Assembly (NCBI GenBank): GCA_030598425.1
Contig: JAUVPY010000056.1
Location: 1 to 9,655 of the forward strand
DNA length: 9,655 nucleotides
Source: Anaerolineae bacterium
Lineage (GTDB): Bacteria > Chloroflexota > Anaerolineae > 4572-78 > NAK82
Direction: 5' to 3'
In this document: one piece after another, positions 7,105 through 9,655 of the stretch
How the letters are laid out: each line of letters starts with the position of its first letter
How positions within the stretch are numbered: position 1 is the stretch's first letter
Made by a program: the position numbers and the translations under genes
The notes under the pieces: generated by a model
The model's input: only the letters and a program-made list of their open reading frames with translations
Told to the model about the DNA's origin: nothing
Databases searched by the model: none

Positions 7105-7136
7105 CCGGGCCGGGCTAAACAGGAAGGATGGCGTCT

Positions 7137-8924
7137 ATGACTCTAGAAATTGGGCTCACGTTGGGCATCATCCTCGTTGCCGTGGTGCTCTTCGCTACCG
7201 AGAAGCTGCGCGTAGACGTGATCGCCCTCATCGTTCTGATCACCGTGGGCCTCACTGGGCTCGTCAGCCCAGAAGACGTCTTCGCCGGTTTTGCCAATCC
7301 GGCCGTAATCACGGTGTGGGCGGTCTATATGGTTAGCGGTGGGCTGTTCAAAACAGGTGTCGCCGATATCCTGGGCCGGGGCATCCTGCGGCTGTCTGGC
7401 ACCAGCGAAGCTCGACTCATCGCGGTCATCATGTTGACCTGCGGCATCATGTCCGGGTTCATGAACAACGTGGGGGCCACGGCCGTGTTGCTGCCAGTCG
7501 TGGTCGGCATCTCACGCCGCACAAAAGTGCCCGTATCCAAATTGCTCATTCCCCTGGCATTCTCCTCTCTGCTGGGCGGCGAACTGACCCTCATCGGCAC
7601 CCCGGCCAACATCCTGGGAACCGGCATCCTGGCCGCTCGGGGCTTGCCAACCTTCGAATTCTTCGACTTTTTGCCCATCGGCGCCATTTTCTTGAGTACT
7701 GGGGTCATATATATGCTACTTGTTGGCCGGCGCCTGCTCCCGGTGCGGCAGGCCCCCGACGACGAGCTGACCACCTCCCAACTGCGCGGCTACGTCAGCG
7801 AGGTCAGAGTCACGGAAGACAGCCGGGTGGCTGGCCAAACTCTGGTCGAGTCCCGGTTGGGCGCCGAATACGAACTCACGGTGCTGGCCATAGAACGCCA
7901 TGGACGCTTACGGACCAACCTGCACCCTGATACTCGCATCCAGGCGGGTGACCTCTTGATGGTAGAAGGCGCTGTGGAGAAGCTGATACAAGCCCGTGAT
8001 GCACTGCGCCTGGTAATTGATGCGGATAGGACGACGGAGCTAGAGCAACAACTTGATACGGACCTAGTTCACCTCATAGAAGCCACCCTGGCCCCTGCGT
8101 CGCGCATGGTCGACCAGACCCTGAAGGAGATCGAGTTTCGCAACCGGTACGGCTTTAGCGTCCTGGCGATCTGGCGGCACGGCGAAGTCATTACCCAGCG
8201 TCTGCGCGATGTTCAGCTCAAGTTTGGTGATGCTCTGCTACTGCAGGGGCCTCGCCATCGTATGCCAGTGCTCCAGGAAGGGGACGATTTTCTGATATTG
8301 GAGCCTGTGGCGCTGGAGCTTCGCAGACTATCCAAGGCACCCATTGCTGCAGGGATTATGGGCCTGGTCTTGGCTTTGGTGCTGGTGGCCAGCGTGCACA
8401 TCGCTATGGCCATGGTCGTCGGGGCGGTGCTGATGGTCTTGACCGGGTGCCTGACTATGGACGAGGCCTACCAGAATGTAGACTGGCGCACGGTCTTCCT
8501 TGTCGCCGGCATGCTGCCCTTGGGTATGGCTATGGAAGCCACCGGTGCCGCCCGTTTCCTGGCTGACGTGCTCCTGGGTGCGGTGGGAGATCTCGGTCCG
8601 CGGGCAGTTTTGGCCGGACTATATATCCTCGTGGCCCTCCTTACTCAGCCCATGTCTAACGCCGCAGCCGTAGTTCTCGTCACGCCTATTGCCATCGACA
8701 CTGCCCTGGGCATGGGAGCTGATCCCAGGCCCTTCGTTCTGACTGTGGTCCTTGGCGCTGCGACTAGCTTCCTTACCCCGGTCGGACACAAGGCCAACGT
8801 ATTGGTCTTCGGGCCGGGGGGATACCGCTTCTTCGACTACACACGTGTGGGGGCGCTGCTTACTCCCATCCTCTTGGTCATTACGGTGATCTTCGTGCCT
8901 ATCCTATTTCCGCTCTTTGGGTAG
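7137..8924 (+). CDS. SLC13/DASS-type permease with two internal RCK_C (TrkA-C) domains
   Basis: This 595-residue paralogue of the preceding permease has the same plan: membrane half at 1-200, RCK_C pair at about 217-295 and 308-389, second membrane half at about 400-593. Key hairpin motifs are FMNNVGATAVLLP (108-120), IGTPANIL (153-160), QPMSNAA (504-510) and TPVGHKANVLVFGPGGYRF (547-565). These are closer to the family's usual NN / GTPxN / SNA pattern than those of its neighbour. SLC13 permeases with RCK_C domains include the algal SAC1/SLT sulfate proteins, so sulfate or another divalent anion is a fair guess only. I chose ATG 7137: GGAAGG ends nine bases upstream, whereas the ATG at 7128 directly abuts that site. 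It is the second gene of the operon, 32 bp after the first, with no separate promoter visible. No clear intrinsic terminator follows. Confidence 0.93.
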   Translation: MTLEIGLTLGIILVAVVLFATEKLRVDVIALIVLITVGLTGLVSPEDVFAGFANPAVITVWAVYMVSGGLFKTGVADILGRGILRLSGTSEARLIAVIMLTCGIMSGFMNNVGATAVLLPVVVGISRRTKVPVSKLLIPLAFSSLLGGELTLIGTPANILGTGILAARGLPTFEFFDFLPIGAIFLSTGVIYMLLVGRRLLPVRQAPDDELTTSQLRGYVSEVRVTEDSRVAGQTLVESRLGAEYELTVLAIERHGRLRTNLHPDTRIQAGDLLMVEGAVEKLIQARDALRLVIDADRTTELEQQLDTDLVHLIEATLAPASRMVDQTLKEIEFRNRYGFSVLAIWRHGEVITQRLRDVQLKFGDALLLQGPRHRMPVLQEGDDFLILEPVALELRRLSKAPIAAGIMGLVLALVLVASVHIAMAMVVGAVLMVLTGCLTMDEAYQNVDWRTVFLVAGMLPLGMAMEATGAARFLADVLLGAVGDLGPRAVLAGLYILVALLTQPMSNAAAVVLVTPIAIDTALGMGADPRPFVLTVVLGAATSFLTPVGHKANVLVFGPGGYRFFDYTRVGALLTPILLVITVIFVPILFPLFG

Positions 8925-8955
8925 TCTCAGGAAAGGGTGCGTCTCATATTGTAGT

Positions 8956-9048
8956 TGCAACGCACTTACGGCAGGCCATCAGCTTGCAAATTACACCTCG
9001 AAGCTTGAGTTCTTTTGCATTTGAAACGTACGTTGAAAGTGCGTTGCA
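8956..9048. repeat. Inverted repeat in the permease-comEA spacer
   Basis: TGCAACGCACTT (8956-8967) is the exact reverse complement of AAGTGCGTTGCA (9037-9048), with 69 bases between. A third related hexamer, GTGCGT, lies at 8937-8942 and can pair with the first arm (ACGCAC, 8960-8965) as a 6-bp hairpin just after the permease stop. A 10-bp perfect palindrome, AACGTACGTT, is at 9025-9034. No T-run follows any of these, so termination is doubtful; protein binding or RNA structure are alternatives. Confidence 0.45.
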
Positions 9049-9060
9049 CCTCCTCAGAAA

Positions 9061-9075
9061 GTGACGTCTTGTCAC
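9061..9075. promoter_or_regulatory. Possible operator overlapping the comEA -35 box
   Basis: GTGAC (9061-9065) and GTCAC (9071-9075) form a 5-bp inverted repeat with a five-base centre. The right arm lies within the TTGTCA -35 element. A repressor bound here would block the promoter. The arms are short, so chance is possible. Confidence 0.3.
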
Positions 9076-9097
9076 AATGGTCGATTTTGGATATAAT
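9069..9097 (+). promoter_or_regulatory. Near-consensus sigma70 promoter for comEA
   Basis: TTGTCA (9069-9074), a 17-base spacer, then TATAAT (9092-9097), which is a perfect -10. The predicted start near 9104 gives a leader of about 47 bases to the ATG at 9152. This is the strongest plus-strand promoter in the window and shows comEA is probably transcribed independently of the permeases. Confidence 0.8.
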
Positions 9098-9151
9098 CTG
9101 GGCACGACCTGAGAGGATTCCCGCGCAGATTTGCTCAATGGAGTGCAAGAT

Positions 9152-9655
9152 ATGGGCGATTGGTTTGAGCGCAACCGTGGCTTCGTTGTCGTTTTGCTTA
9201 TGAACCTGGCCTTGTTGGGCGGGCTGTTTATCTGGTTGGAGCGCCCTGCCCCTTCACCCATTGAGATCGACCCACCGGACCCAACTCCTTCCCCTGTGCC
9301 CACAGCCACTTCCACGCCATCCCCCGTGCGAGTTTACGTCAGCGGCGCTGTGGTGCGACCTGATGTGTATAGGTTAACGACCGGCAGCATCGTGAAGGAT
9401 GCCATTGAAGTTGCTGGCGGCGTCACCGAAGATGCAGACCTGATCCGCATCAATCTGGCCCAGGAACTACAGGACCAGCAACAGATATACGTGCCGCGCG
9501 TAGGCGAGGAAGAGGCCCCCCCGCCAGTGACAGGCGGAGAGTCAGCACCTCCTTCCAGGTTCGCTGAGCCAGTCGGAAAAATCAACATTAACACGGCGAC
9601 CACAGAGGAGATGGATACTTTACCGGGCATCGGCCCGGCGCTCGCTCAGCGTATC
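9152..9655 (+). CDS. comEA: ComEA-like competence protein (SLBB + helix-hairpin-helix), 3'-partial
   Basis: ComEA is a membrane-anchored DNA receptor that binds incoming double-stranded DNA outside the cytoplasmic membrane during natural transformation, usually with the ComEC channel. The first 168 residues are present. A short N-terminus is followed by a signal-anchor helix at about 10-29 (FVVVLLMNLALLGGLFIWL). A Pro/Thr/Ser-rich linker spans about 31-58, and an SLBB domain about 59-117 (VRVYVSGAVVRPDVYRL, then IYVPRVG). A second Pro-rich linker runs to about 141, and a helix-hairpin-helix motif begins at about 142 (INTATTEEMDTLPGIGPALA) and is cut by the window edge. The ATG at 9152 has GGAG eight bases upstream. 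A comEC gene often follows and might lie just outside, which cannot be seen here. The domain order is the standard one for Gram-positive and Chloroflexota ComEA. Confidence 0.93.
   Translation, partial: MGDWFERNRGFVVVLLMNLALLGGLFIWLERPAPSPIEIDPPDPTPSPVPTATSTPSPVRVYVSGAVVRPDVYRLTTGSIVKDAIEVAGGVTEDADLIRINLAQELQDQQQIYVPRVGEEEAPPPVTGGESAPPSRFAEPVGKININTATTEEMDTLPGIGPALAQRI

Noticed and set aside
8944..9315. 123-codon minus-strand open frame across the comEA promoter and start
   Set aside because: It is antisense to comEA, which has a clear promoter, ribosome site and domain content. The frame has no recognisable features.

Overview
This is a moderately GC-rich bacterial window of ordinary chromosomal character. 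It has no mobile elements, CRISPR arrays or rRNA, and I see no tRNA. The gene set suggests a Chloroflexota (Anaerolineae-like) organism: an ECF-type sigma factor followed by a small single-pass membrane protein without a zinc motif, a DegV protein behind an unassigned winged-helix regulator, SLC13 permeases carrying TrkA-C (RCK_C) domains, and a ComEA protein. The lineage is an inference from gene content and style, not a direct observation.

Layout. (1) 1-1158 (+) is the 3' part of a leucyl aminopeptidase gene (M17, pepA) that enters from the left edge. (2) 1308-2311 (-) is a two-gene unit: an ECF-like sigma factor and, 29 bp downstream, a 124-residue tail-anchored-type membrane protein, probably its regulator. 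It converges on pepA, with a hairpin plus T-tract between them. (3) 2475-4132 (-) is a second two-gene unit: a winged-helix regulator of unknown ligand, then a DegV-family fatty-acid-binding protein closed by a good intrinsic terminator. (4) 4133-4743 is a 611-bp divergent intergenic region with two good sigma70-type promoters facing away from each other, each giving a long untranslated leader. (5) 4744-8924 (+) is a two-gene operon of paralogous SLC13/DASS-type permeases. Each has a block of cytosolic RCK_C domains inserted between its two membrane halves. The first protein has four RCK_C domains arranged as a duplicated pair (A-B-A-B); the second has one pair (A-B). (6) 8925-9151 is a spacer with inverted repeats and an almost consensus promoter (TTGTCA-N17-TATAAT) driving (7) a comEA-like gene that runs off the right edge.

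How the genes may work together. The permease pair is the most interesting part. The two proteins are colinear through their first 200 residues and differ at the substrate and ion hairpin motifs, so they probably form a duplicated transport system with different specificities or a regulatory/transport split. RCK_C domains commonly bind small ligands, cyclic di-AMP among them, so ligand gating is likely. The divergent winged-helix/degV unit may share regulation with the permeases through the common intergenic region, but that is inference.

I found no clearly undescribed multi-gene system. The best leads are the four-RCK_C permease, the divergent long-leader promoter region and the unassigned winged-helix regulator.
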